Shown: in pieces, positions 24,759 to 33,438 of the stretch
How positions within the stretch are numbered: position 1 is the first letter of the stretch
How the letters are laid out: each line of letters begins with the position of its first letter
Origin: Bacteroidota bacterium
GTDB lineage: Bacteria > Bacteroidota > Bacteroidia > Chitinophagales > Chitinophagaceae
Assembly: GCA_018267545.1 (NCBI GenBank)
Contig: JAFDYG010000399.1
Coordinates: forward strand, 1-46,538
Direction of reading: 5' to 3'
DNA length: 46,538 bases
Notes under the pieces: generated by a model
Told to the model about the DNA's origin: nothing
Databases searched by the model: none
Seen by the model: only the letters and a program-made list of their open reading frames with translations
Position numbers and translations under genes: made by a program

Positions 24759-27506
24759 ATGAAACAGCGCCTACTCCTTATCCTCACCTCCTTACTCCTT
24801 TTCCTGACAACACGGCCACAAAGCTGTCCACTCGGAATATCGGGTACGTTTTCCGTTGGTCCTACCGGCGACTATAGCACGCTCCAGGCCGCCTTCGACG
24901 CCCTGCATCAAAAGGGCTTATCTGCTTCCGTTATCCTCGAGCTCCAAACCAATTATAACAGCGCCGTCGAAACATTTCCCATCAGGGCCTGGTCGATTCC
25001 CTGCGCCAGCGCAAGCAAGGAAGTGACCGTGCGACCCAAAGCCGGGGGCATCACCATCACCAGTAACGACACCACCGCCACCATCGACCTGAACGCAGCC
25101 ACACATATCATCTTCGACGGCCGCGCGGGCCTCACCATCAACAACACCCACGTCAAAGGCTCCGCCATCCGCTTCGTCAACGGAGCCAGCTATAACCGAT
25201 TATTTTATCTCGACCTGCACGGCGTCAGCACCACATACGGCACCGGCGTCGTCACCATCGGCAACATCGACTCCGTAAACGGGAACAACTACAACCGTAT
25301 CGACAGCTGTAATATCTCCGGCGGCGCCACCGACCCCTTGATGGGTATCGCCGCAGCGCCCGCCTTCCAGCCCAACAATACCGGCAACTCCATCACCGGC
25401 TGTAACATCTTCGACTTCTGGGGATGGCCCGACGTAAGCTGCGGGGTCTATCTGCCCGCGGGCACCGACAGCACTACCGTCCAGGGCAACAGCTTTTATC
25501 AAACGAAAAGCAGGGACTACGCCTTTAGCACCTACTCCCGGCACTACCGCGTCACCGCCATCTATGCCAACAGCCCGAGCGGCTACTTCAATATCTCCGG
25601 GAACTATATCGGCGGCACCGCTCCCCGCAACGGCGGCGGCGTCATGACGCTTTCGGGCTGTCAGGAATTTACCGGCATCTACGTCTCCAATGGGTCTGGA
25701 GCCGCCCGCGCCGCAAAGGTCACGGGCAACGTCATCGCCAATCTTGCATTGAAAGACGTGACCGGCATCTACAAGATCATCAACCTGGTCCAGTTCAACG
25801 GCGTCTGCAGCAACAATACCATCGGCTGCCTCGGCGGTTTCAATACGCTCAATGCAGAGACCACCGAAAACAACATCAACTTCTTTGCGATCAATCTATC
25901 CACGCGTCCCACCGACTCTTCCATCGTCACCAACAACCACCTCTCCGGCATCCGCGTCACCTCGAAGCAAACCGGCTGGACGGGAGGCATCATGATTAGC
26001 ATGGACTATAGCGACGTCTATAACACCCGCGTAGAAGGGAACGTCATCGGCGACAGCGAGTCCGGGGCCTTCAACGTCCTTGGCCAGGGCGAGTTCGACG
26101 GTATCTACGCCAATACGTCGAATCCAACTTATGTCAACAAACCGGACCGCATCCTAATTCGCAACAACTCGATCTCCGGCACCGGCAGCACAGGTCTTCG
26201 CGTCATCGGCATCTACACCACCGGCAACGTCATCGGTTCAATCCAAATCTCGGGGAACAATATCCACCGGCTCAACTCCGGCGACGGCGCCTTCGTCACA
26301 CCCATGAACGTCAACGTGCGGGGCATCGACATCTTCCTCAACGACGCCAGCCCAATGACAGGGACACTCTCTTGCACGGACAACAAGATCTATGACCTCC
26401 TCGCCAACTCGAATAAAAATACGATAGACGCCATGACCGGTATCTATCTCGCCATCAACAAGTCCAATAAACATCCCTATCTCAACCTAACCCTCAGCCG
26501 GAACCTTATAAAACAAGCATTCTTAAGCGGAGTACCCACCGATTATGACGGCGACGGCGTAGTCGGGCTGCTCGTCGACATGGGTAATGACAGCGTCACC
26601 GTGGACAACAACGTAGTGCAGCTCGGGTACACCGAAGGCACGACTCCCCCGCCCTGTCCATACGTAGGCATCCAGCAGCGGTCGGGAATCTCAAAATACC
26701 TGCACAACACCGTCCTGCTGCAAGGCGCGATCGGCTTTACCGATACGCGCTCGCCGCAGATCTACGGTTCCTGCTTCCAGCGGCTCGACACGGCCGGCTG
26801 TATCCTGATGAATAATCTGTTCAGCGTTACCCGCAGCTATCCGGGCGACAATAATATCCGCTTTGGCGTCCTGTCCCTCAACGGTAATCAGGGTCTCAAC
26901 GCAGACTACAATCTTTACTATCGTAAGAAGTATACCATGACCGTGCTGAACAGCGGACCTCGTGCCGACTCGCTCATTATCTGGCAGGGCCAGTCCGGTC
27001 AAGATCAACATTCTCTGGAAAAAGACCCTCTACTGACCGACCCCGACAAAGACCTTCAAACACCTCCGCTCGGAGTGCACCTAGACCCCCATTCTCCCGC
27101 AGACGCAGCCGGCACAGCCGCATTCACCACCCTTACCGACATCGACGGCGAATTACGCGCCGGCCTCACTCCGGTCGATATCGGCGCAGACGCCATCAAC
27201 GCTAATAGTAGCAACCCTCCTCCCCCGCCTCCTCCGCCGGTCGACACCACGACAACAACAAGCATACACATACCCAACCCCTTTACAACTACACTCACCA
27301 TACTCATAAAAGCAGAAGTCGCCGGTACGGCGACCATCAGCATCTACACCTTCTCCGGCAGACTATTAATCCAACTCAACCCCCAAGTCGCCAAAGGCGA
27401 CAACACCCTCTCCATCCCCATGGCCAACGAGCCAGACGGAACCTACATCCTAAAAATCGAAGTCGACGGAAAAAAACAATCCACCGTCGTCATGAAAAAA
27501 ACATAG
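24759..27506 (+). CDS. Large secreted right-handed beta-helix protein with T9SS C-terminal domain
   Basis: A 915-residue protein with a Sec signal (about 1-21). The N-terminal segment FSVGPTGDYSTLQAAFDAL is typical of parallel beta-helix proteins. Residues about 70-730 carry many irregular repeats of the form N-N-x-I-x-G or GNxI (for example GNSITGCNIFDF, RNNSISGTGSTG), which fit stacked beta-helix coils. A segment resembling the end of choice-of-anchor or right-handed helix proteins (GLNADYNLYYRKK, then VDIGADAI) follows. An eight-proline linker (about 827-834) precedes the T9SS sorting domain with TATISIYTFSGRLL and GTYILKIEVDGKK. Such proteins are often surface adhesins or polysaccharide-binding or lyase proteins; no lyase active site was recognised. 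It would be exported by the type IX system. Confidence 0.88.
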   Translation: MKQRLLLILTSLLLFLTTRPQSCPLGISGTFSVGPTGDYSTLQAAFDALHQKGLSASVILELQTNYNSAVETFPIRAWSIPCASASKEVTVRPKAGGITITSNDTTATIDLNAATHIIFDGRAGLTINNTHVKGSAIRFVNGASYNRLFYLDLHGVSTTYGTGVVTIGNIDSVNGNNYNRIDSCNISGGATDPLMGIAAAPAFQPNNTGNSITGCNIFDFWGWPDVSCGVYLPAGTDSTTVQGNSFYQTKSRDYAFSTYSRHYRVTAIYANSPSGYFNISGNYIGGTAPRNGGGVMTLSGCQEFTGIYVSNGSGAARAAKVTGNVIANLALKDVTGIYKIINLVQFNGVCSNNTIGCLGGFNTLNAETTENNINFFAINLSTRPTDSSIVTNNHLSGIRVTSKQTGWTGGIMISMDYSDVYNTRVEGNVIGDSESGAFNVLGQGEFDGIYANTSNPTYVNKPDRILIRNNSISGTGSTGLRVIGIYTTGNVIGSIQISGNNIHRLNSGDGAFVTPMNVNVRGIDIFLNDASPMTGTLSCTDNKIYDLLANSNKNTIDAMTGIYLAINKSNKHPYLNLTLSRNLIKQAFLSGVPTDYDGDGVVGLLVDMGNDSVTVDNNVVQLGYTEGTTPPPCPYVGIQQRSGISKYLHNTVLLQGAIGFTDTRSPQIYGSCFQRLDTAGCILMNNLFSVTRSYPGDNNIRFGVLSLNGNQGLNADYNLYYRKKYTMTVLNSGPRADSLIIWQGQSGQDQHSLEKDPLLTDPDKDLQTPPLGVHLDPHSPADAAGTAAFTTLTDIDGELRAGLTPVDIGADAINANSSNPPPPPPPPVDTTTTTSIHIPNPFTTTLTILIKAEVAGTATISIYTFSGRLLIQLNPQVAKGDNTLSIPMANEPDGTYILKIEVDGKKQSTVVMKKT

Positions 27507-27527
27507 CCCCGCCAAGACTAGCGGGGC
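27506..27527. terminator. Bidirectional hairpin between convergent genes
   Basis: GCCCCGC (27506-27512) pairs with GCGGGGC (27521-27527) with an 8-base loop. It begins at the last base of the beta-helix gene and lies 30 bases before the end of the convergent TonB receptor gene. No clear T tract follows in either direction, so efficiency is uncertain. Confidence 0.5.
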
Positions 27528-27557
27528 CCACCAAAACTAACTGCATACACATCTAAA

Positions 27558-30059
27558 CTAAATCTTTATCGTCAGGTTCGCACTGAACCGCGCGGGCATC
27601 TGCGGAATGGTCGTCGACCAACCTACCCAATATTTTTCGTTTGTAAGATTGTCCAGCTTGGCGCTCAGGCGATAATTCTTCCCCTCATAAGACAGCGCCG
27701 CTCCAAGGACCGTATAGGCCGGCAGCGAATACTTGCTAGTAGTGCTCAGGATCACCTTGTTCTCCGAAGCATAATTTCCGCCAAAGCCAACTCCAAATCC
27801 ATGCAGGAACTCATAGCTCAGCCACCAGTTACCCGTATGCTCCGGTCCAGCGCTGATGGGCCGAAGGCCGTCCACTGACGCATTCGCCTTTTCGATCTTG
27901 CTGTTGTTATACGCATATCCCAGGACGATATGAAACCCCTGTACCGGCGTCGAGACGACGGAGGCTTCGATACCACGGCTAAACTGTGTGCCGTTCTGTA
28001 CGGTATAAGTCGGGCGGTCGGGCGCGTCGGCACGCGTGATGTCTTTCACCTTTATGTCGTAATAGCTTACGCTACCCACGAGGCGTTCCTGCGCAAGGCT
28101 GATCTTGACACCTCCCTCCCATTGATTTGCCTGGCTGGGCTTGAAGCTGCTGACCTGCCCGTCGGGCTGCGTCAGCGGCGCGATGTTCGAGAAGCCGTTC
28201 ATATAATTACCGAAGAGGCTCACGCGCTCCGGCACCACCTGCCATATAAGACCGAACTTGGGCGATACAGCCGTTTGTGCATATTTACCCGTGATCGTGT
28301 CACGATTCAGATTATAAATACCCCGGTTGTCGAAGCGATCGACACGGACGCTGGCCATAGCAAGCAGGTTATCCATAATATTGAAGACGTCCTGCACATA
28401 TGCGCTATAGGTATTCGACAAAGCGCGCTGCTTCGTGAAGGTAGCCGCCTTGACTCGGTCCAGCAGGGCGGCCTTGTTCAGGTTGCCATAGGCAATGCCA
28501 GGCTTCGACGCGCTAAGCTGGTCGAACGCAACCGTTCCTGGCGAAGAAACCTTGGTCGAAATGCTATAGAACTCCACGCCAACCAGCAAACGGTTCCGGT
28601 GACCAAAGATACGGTCGTCATTGACAAAATTCTGCTGGATATCGGTGACGGTATTATTGTTGTACTCATACCAGGTCATGTAACGAACCAGCGAATCGTT
28701 CCCCGCCTTCATGCTGTTATAGCCGTTGGCGCCGCTGGCGTTATTGGACAGATAGGTATAATTGGTCTGCGAATGCCAGTGGGACGAGATCTCACGGTCT
28801 GCGCGCAGATAAATATTTGCGATACCGGTCGTGATCGAGATATCATCGGCCGTCCAGTGCTTGTTCCAATCGATCTTCAGGTCCTTGGGACTGCGGACGC
28901 CGGTAGCGTTGGAGCCGTCGGCGAAAAGACGATAGAAGCTATTGGCCTTTTCCCGCTGCAGCTCCGCTTCGATCGTGATCGTCGTCTTCGAATCAGGACG
29001 GAACGCAATCGAGGGTGCGGCAAAAATATAATTCTTGAACCCGGCATCCTGGAAGCTCGTCTCTACGTGCCTTGCAGCGTTGAGCCGGAACAGGACCGTC
29101 TTGTCCTTGGTCAGGGGCGTATTTAAATCGACCGTCCAGCGGCTCAGTCCAAAACCACCGGCGGTGTATCCCATCTCCGCGCCGAAGTTTTCCGTCGGTC
29201 GTTTCGTCACCCGGTTAAAGAGACCGCCAAAGGAAATCAGGCTGCTGCCATAGAGCGCGCCCGAAGGGCCTTTGATCGCTTCGATTCTCTCAATGTTCAC
29301 CGGGTCGATCGTTCCACCGCCGACAAGCCCCGGCACACCATTGCGGAGCCAGGACTGCGTCGAAAAACCGCGCGAGGTAACCGTTCCACCGGCACTATTG
29401 TTCTCGAGCTGCATCACCACGCCAGGAACGTTCTTCAACGCATCGGCGTAGGTGCTTACAACTTGTTCTTTTAGGAGCTCCGCGGGGACCGACTGGTAGA
29501 CCTGGGGATTCTCGAGGTCCTTCAGCGGCATCTTGGCGACGTACTGGCTCTGTGTGCGCGCAAGACGTTTGCCCGCGGTCACGACTACTTCATTCAATTG
29601 CCCCGTAGTAACCGTCAATTGCAGGGCCGCCGTAGCCGTCTGCCCGGCCTTCACCGTCACTCCTGTCGTGACCGGCGCATAACCCACCAGCGTGGCCTCT
29701 ATTTCATAAGAACCCTCGGCTACGCCGGATATCTCGAATCGTCCTTCCTCATCTGTCGTGACGGTTTTCTTCGTTCCCTTTATATGCACGGTAACATCCG
29801 CGGCGGGATTATTATCCGATGTCAACACCTGTCCTTTTACAGAACCTTTGCCCCCTTCACCTGCGAAGGCCATTGCGGGCACCATGACCACAATCAACCA
29901 CAACTGTTGTTTAATCTTACGCGCCATCGCCACCAGCGGCGCGGCCAGCGCAATCCACGACAACCAGTGCCAAACGCCCGTACCAAGCAGCGCGGCGAAC
30001 AATCCAAACAAAGTACATAAAGCCAGAACCGTAGGTATAAGCCAAACCTTTCGAAACAT
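27558..30059 (-). CDS. TonB-dependent siderophore receptor with extra small-membrane-protein N-terminus
   Basis: An 833-residue open frame. Residues 1-44 are a hydrophobic two-segment stretch (WLIPTVLALCTLFGLFAALL, then WHWLSWIALAAPLVA) that resembles a small inner-membrane protein usually encoded as its own gene beside PepSY and TonB-receptor genes. Met45 (base 29927) begins MARKIKQQLWLIVVMVPAMA, a normal Sec signal. A carboxypeptidase-regulatory domain follows (about 73-160), then the plug (about 165-300, with GVVMQLENNSAGGTVTSRGF and IEAIKGPSGALYGS) and the barrel to the terminal NLTIKI. The class imports ferric siderophores. The gene begins 7 bases after the PepSY gene stop, which fits a joint iron-uptake operon. 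Whether the long form is made or Met45 is used is unresolved. Confidence 0.93.
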   Translation of the reverse strand: MFRKVWLIPTVLALCTLFGLFAALLGTGVWHWLSWIALAAPLVAMARKIKQQLWLIVVMVPAMAFAGEGGKGSVKGQVLTSDNNPAADVTVHIKGTKKTVTTDEEGRFEISGVAEGSYEIEATLVGYAPVTTGVTVKAGQTATAALQLTVTTGQLNEVVVTAGKRLARTQSQYVAKMPLKDLENPQVYQSVPAELLKEQVVSTYADALKNVPGVVMQLENNSAGGTVTSRGFSTQSWLRNGVPGLVGGGTIDPVNIERIEAIKGPSGALYGSSLISFGGLFNRVTKRPTENFGAEMGYTAGGFGLSRWTVDLNTPLTKDKTVLFRLNAARHVETSFQDAGFKNYIFAAPSIAFRPDSKTTITIEAELQREKANSFYRLFADGSNATGVRSPKDLKIDWNKHWTADDISITTGIANIYLRADREISSHWHSQTNYTYLSNNASGANGYNSMKAGNDSLVRYMTWYEYNNNTVTDIQQNFVNDDRIFGHRNRLLVGVEFYSISTKVSSPGTVAFDQLSASKPGIAYGNLNKAALLDRVKAATFTKQRALSNTYSAYVQDVFNIMDNLLAMASVRVDRFDNRGIYNLNRDTITGKYAQTAVSPKFGLIWQVVPERVSLFGNYMNGFSNIAPLTQPDGQVSSFKPSQANQWEGGVKISLAQERLVGSVSYYDIKVKDITRADAPDRPTYTVQNGTQFSRGIEASVVSTPVQGFHIVLGYAYNNSKIEKANASVDGLRPISAGPEHTGNWWLSYEFLHGFGVGFGGNYASENKVILSTTSKYSLPAYTVLGAALSYEGKNYRLSAKLDNLTNEKYWVGWSTTIPQMPARFSANLTIKI

Positions 30060-30066
30060 AAATTTA

Positions 30067-31215
30067 TCAGTTTTGTTGTTTAAGGAAATAGTCTTCGTGT
30101 GTCCGTTTACGTTTGAACCACAGGTATATTCCGCTCCACAGGACCACGATCGCGAGCACGTCCAGTATCGCCCAGATGACCTTTAGCGGCATGCCGCCAT
30201 AGTCGCCAAAATGCAGCGGCCGCGACACTTCCAGTCCTCTTAGATACCAGGGCATCTGGAGCACCACCGACAGCCGGCCCGTTTTCGCGTCTACCAGGCA
30301 GGGACTGAAAAGACGGGACTTCAGCGGCGTATTGCCCTTGGCCCATAGCAAATAGTGCTGCGAGCTGGAATAGGGTGCGCCCGGAAATACCACGCTGGTC
30401 ACGCTCATGTCCGGCAGTGCCGCCGCAACGCTATCGTAGGCTGCTTCGACCGAGCTCAGTTGCTGCGGAACGGGCTTGCCCTTATAAGGAGTCAGCATTT
30501 TATTGACGTCCGTCAGCTGCCAGATGCCGAAAAGCGGAACGGAAAATTCATTGATGACACCGGTGAGGCCCACCACGAACAACCACAGACCGGTCACTAT
30601 GCCGAGCAGGTTATGCAGGTCCAGCCACTTGAGCCGCGAGCTCCGGCGGGCGCGGATAGTGCCGAAATCCAGTTTTTTCATAAAGGGTCCGTACAACACA
30701 AACCCCGATATAATAGCCACCACAAACAACATCCCCATCAGCCCAAGGAAAAGCTCTCCCCCCAGCCCCATAAACATCCGTCTATGCAGCTCGAGCATGA
30801 TATCGGTAAAGCCCATCTTCTCTTCGCCGAGGGCCTTCGATTCCTGGATGACCTTTGCCGTCCTGGCGTCGAACTTGACCCACCGCGTACTGTCCGAATG
30901 CGGCGTCATCGCCTGTTTCCAGGAAGTGGCGAGGTTGACGATCACCTGCGGCTCGTCGTCATCGACGAAAATCGAGCTGATCATCAGGCCGGGATTCTTT
31001 TGCAGCGAGTAATTGACCATGGTGTCCAAACTGGCCCGGGGCGAGTTCTCCGGCATGACGGCATAAGGCGGGGAAGGTTCCAGCCAGTCATCGATCTCTT
31101 CCCCAAAAATCAGCGGAAGCCCAGTCAAACACAGGAGTAAAAGAAAAAGCGTGCAGATCAGGCTGGTCCACCTATGCCACCAAAACCATCTTTTGATGTT
31201 GATACTATTTCCCAT
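30067..31215 (-). CDS. PepSY-associated TM helix protein
   Basis: From ATG 31215 this is 382 residues starting MGNSINIKRWFWWHRWTSLI; the frame stays open 92 codons further upstream, but that part is Arg/Gly-rich and not believable. Membrane helices lie at about 16-37, 170-195, 230-255 and 345-368. PepSY-like periplasmic segments include DTMVNYSLQKNPGLM and VEAAYDSVAAALPDM. The motif WWHRW at the membrane entry and the LDLHNLLG segment supply histidines of the kind that bind haem in related ferric-siderophore reductases (FoxB-like). The likely role is release or reduction of iron taken up by the co-transcribed TonB receptor; this is inference from family and context. Two GC-rich hairpins lie upstream. 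Confidence 0.9.
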   Translation of the reverse strand: MGNSINIKRWFWWHRWTSLICTLFLLLLCLTGLPLIFGEEIDDWLEPSPPYAVMPENSPRASLDTMVNYSLQKNPGLMISSIFVDDDEPQVIVNLATSWKQAMTPHSDSTRWVKFDARTAKVIQESKALGEEKMGFTDIMLELHRRMFMGLGGELFLGLMGMLFVVAIISGFVLYGPFMKKLDFGTIRARRSSRLKWLDLHNLLGIVTGLWLFVVGLTGVINEFSVPLFGIWQLTDVNKMLTPYKGKPVPQQLSSVEAAYDSVAAALPDMSVTSVVFPGAPYSSSQHYLLWAKGNTPLKSRLFSPCLVDAKTGRLSVVLQMPWYLRGLEVSRPLHFGDYGGMPLKVIWAILDVLAIVVLWSGIYLWFKRKRTHEDYFLKQQN

Positions 31216-31528
31216 AAGTATTAAAATGAATATGACCACGCGCTGAGCGAGTATAAGCGCGTGTAATTGGTGCCGCAAAACTGCGGCGCCGACGCGTAAA
31301 TGCGGCCCGAGATCGGGAAATTGGTTTACGACAAACGAAAAACTGGAGAAAAACTGAAGGCGCGCCGCACCTCGCCGCCCGGAGCCGCCTCGCCCGGCCA
31401 CCCCCCGCCGCGGGTCGCGGCCATCCGCAAGTCCGGCCACCGTCCGCGGGTTTCGACATCCAATGCCCGCATAAGGACATTGTTCGAACATACCTACAAC
31501 TATAATTTCGTCATCTCAATTATCAAAC
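31216..31528. other. Divergent intergenic region with two GC-rich hairpins
   Basis: This 313-base region separates the PepSY gene from the alpha/beta hydrolase. CACGCGCT (31237-31244) pairs with AGCGCGTG (31256-31263), and GGTGCCGCA (31269-31277) pairs with TGCGGCGCC (31282-31290) with one G-U. The middle (about 31360-31460) is very GC-rich and low in complexity. The right end carries the hydrolase promoter. The hairpins may lie in the leader of the iron operon. No gene was seen. Confidence 0.5.
31480..31510 (+). promoter_or_regulatory. Probable promoter of the alpha/beta hydrolase gene
   Basis: TTG at 31480-31482, a 20-base spacer, and TAATTTCG at 31503-31510, one base off TAnnTTTG. Transcription would start near 31515, about 14 bases before ATG 31529. 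Confidence 0.5.
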
Positions 31529-32437
31529 ATGAAATTTCTACACCTCGTTGTCTTCGTCTTCGCCGTCTCTGCCGTCCGGGCCCAAGCCCCCGCCGCACCA
31601 CCCGCGGGCTTCAAACACGCCAACGCCACCGTCAACGGCGTCAACATCCACTACGTCATCGGCGGAACCGGTGAGCCCCTCGTCCTCGTCCACGGCTTTG
31701 GCCAAAACTGGTACATGTGGAACCGCGTGATGCCCGAGCTCGCCAAACACTTCACCGTCATCACCCCCGACCTCCGCGGCCTGGGCGAGTCCGGCAAACC
31801 CGCCGGCGGCTACGACAAGAAAACAATGGCGACCGATATCTACCAGCTCACAAAAAAACTCGGCTACAGCAAAATCAACCTCGCCGGCCACGACATCGGC
31901 ATGATGGTCGTCTATGCTTACGCCGCCCAATATCCCTCCGAAGTCAAAAAGCTGGCGTTGCTCGACGCCCTCATCCCCGGCGTCGAACCCTCCTGGAGCA
32001 CCTACTGGGCCAAAGCCTGGTGGTGGGGCTTCTTCGGCTGGGAACCCTCCGGTCAAATCGTAGAAGGCAAGATGAACGTCTTCCTCACGAACTTCTGGCC
32101 AATGGTCGGCTATAAGAAAAACGCCTTCACCGCCGCCGAATCAGCAGAGTTCATCCGCAGCTTCTCCGTCGCGGGCGCCACCTCCGGCTCCTTCCATTGG
32201 TTCGGCGCATTCCCCCAGGAGGCAAAGGATAACGCCGAGTATATGAAGCACAAGCTGACCATGCCGCTGCTAACCGTAGGCGGCGATCATTCCACCGCGA
32301 GCTTCCTTGGGGACATTGGCCGCAAGCTCGCCACAAAAGTAACGGAGGTAAAAGTCAGCAATGCGGGGCATTGGATGCTGCAGGAGAATCCCGCGGAGGT
32401 GCAGGCTGCGTTGCTGAGTTTCTTTACAGCGAAATAA
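31529..32437 (+). CDS. Exported alpha/beta hydrolase, epoxide-hydrolase-like
   Basis: A 302-residue protein with a Sec signal (about 1-19, ending VRAQA). The oxyanion-side motif is HGFGQNW at 55-61. The nucleophile elbow is GHDIG with Asp122 in place of serine, which points to the epoxide hydrolase/haloalkane dehalogenase branch. TVGGDHS and the late GHWMLQENP supply the acid region and catalytic histidine. A DLRGLGESGKP segment (81-91) is typical of this branch. The export signal suggests action in the periplasm, perhaps on environmental epoxides or related esters. The gene stands alone, divergent from the iron operon, and ends at a strong bidirectional terminator. Confidence 0.9.
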   Translation: MKFLHLVVFVFAVSAVRAQAPAAPPAGFKHANATVNGVNIHYVIGGTGEPLVLVHGFGQNWYMWNRVMPELAKHFTVITPDLRGLGESGKPAGGYDKKTMATDIYQLTKKLGYSKINLAGHDIGMMVVYAYAAQYPSEVKKLALLDALIPGVEPSWSTYWAKAWWWGFFGWEPSGQIVEGKMNVFLTNFWPMVGYKKNAFTAAESAEFIRSFSVAGATSGSFHWFGAFPQEAKDNAEYMKHKLTMPLLTVGGDHSTASFLGDIGRKLATKVTEVKVSNAGHWMLQENPAEVQAALLSFFTAK

Positions 32438-32440
32438 TAC

Positions 32441-32471
32441 AATTAGGGCCTTCTTTTTGAAGGCCCTAATT
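32441..32471. terminator. Strong bidirectional terminator
   Basis: AATTAGGGCCTTC (32441-32453) and GAAGGCCCTAATT (32459-32471) form a perfect 13-bp stem with a loop of five T residues. It sits between the convergent ends of the hydrolase (32437) and the KilA-N gene (32473). The symmetric A/T base of the stem suits both directions. Confidence 0.85.
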
Positions 32472-32472
32472 C

Positions 32473-33300
32473 CTATTGAAGTAATTTCTTTGTAGCAGGA
32501 TTGGCCAAAAGCGATCTCATTTGATGAATAGCGGACTCGTTTAGCTTTTGCAGCCGCTCCGGCTGAGAAAGCCCTTGACGAATTAAAAGAGCATTGATGC
32601 TCTCGAGATTAGACAAGACCACTAATTGCTCTAAAGTAGCCCCATCCCGAATGTTGCTCTTTTGATTCGCATGTCTATCCCTCCATTGTTTGGCCGTCAA
32701 TCCGAATAACGCGACATTTAATATATCCGCCTCGTTAGCGTAAATGGCGCCGATCTGATCCTTCGTCAAAGAAGAAGGAATAAGTGTATCCTTAATAGCA
32801 TCTGTATGAATGCGATAGTTCACTTTCGACAGTGTACGTTGAAAGTCCCATTCGAGCCGTTTACTATTACTTTCCTCATCCTTCAAGCGTTGAAATTCCT
32901 TAATCAGATATAGCTTGAATTCAGGGCTCAGCCATGCTCCGAACTCAAAAGCAATATCCTTATGGGCATAGGTACCACTACCAAATCGCCCGGTTTTTGC
33001 TATTAATCCGATGCCATTTGTCTTTTCCCGCCATTTTTTGACGGATAGGGTAAACCTATTTAGGCCCGCTTCCAGCATAATTCCCCCGAATTCGGGGGAA
33101 TTAAAATCTGGGTTATTGATCTTCTCCCAAATTCCCAAAAACTCAACAGTATTCTTATTCCGAAGCCACTTTTCTATCAACACCAATCCATCTTCAAAAT
33201 TCTTAACCATATCGGTTAAGGAAATATAATCGGCATCATTAATCTTTAACACAGTAATGAGGGTACCTTGTACCTCAATTAATTGATTTTTGTCTGACAT
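32473..33300 (-). CDS. KilA-N domain protein
   Basis: From ATG 33300 this is 275 residues beginning MSDKNQLIEVQG; a longer start at 33330 is possible. The KilA-N DNA-binding domain covers about residues 5-140: DADYISLTDMVKNF, WLRNKNTVEFLGIWEKINNP, FTLSVKKWREKTNGIGLI and YAHKDIAFEFGAWLSPEFKLYLIKEF. The C-terminal part (about 140-275) is helical. KilA-N proteins occur in phages, nucleocytoplasmic viruses and as single genes in Bacteroidota chromosomes; their role there is unsettled. The gene is AT-rich compared with the neighbours and has no integrase or other phage gene beside it, so it looks like a lone acquired gene. Confidence 0.88.
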   Translation of the reverse strand: MSDKNQLIEVQGTLITVLKINDADYISLTDMVKNFEDGLVLIEKWLRNKNTVEFLGIWEKINNPDFNSPEFGGIMLEAGLNRFTLSVKKWREKTNGIGLIAKTGRFGSGTYAHKDIAFEFGAWLSPEFKLYLIKEFQRLKDEESNSKRLEWDFQRTLSKVNYRIHTDAIKDTLIPSSLTKDQIGAIYANEADILNVALFGLTAKQWRDRHANQKSNIRDGATLEQLVVLSNLESINALLIRQGLSQPERLQKLNESAIHQMRSLLANPATKKLLQ

Positions 33301-33438
33301 ATGATAATAGTTTAGATAATCCTTCTCCATGTCGACCTATACGTCAACCTTGACTATGAAGCATACATAAAAGGTGTTTGCTATTGAAAGCAGCGAAGGA
33401 ATAGTAAGTATTACTATATAAAGATAAAAAAAGTCTGA

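Noticed and set aside
27219-27243. Run of proline codons in the beta-helix gene, considered as a repeat element
   Set aside because: It is an ordinary proline linker before the T9SS sorting domain.
27930-29126. 398-codon + strand frame opposite the TonB receptor
   Set aside because: Shadow frame; the receptor on the minus strand has full plug and barrel signatures.
31216-31491. 92-residue N-terminal extension of the PepSY protein
   Set aside because: Arg/Gly-rich low-complexity translation of an intergenic region with hairpins; the family start MGNSINIKRWFWW fits at 31215.
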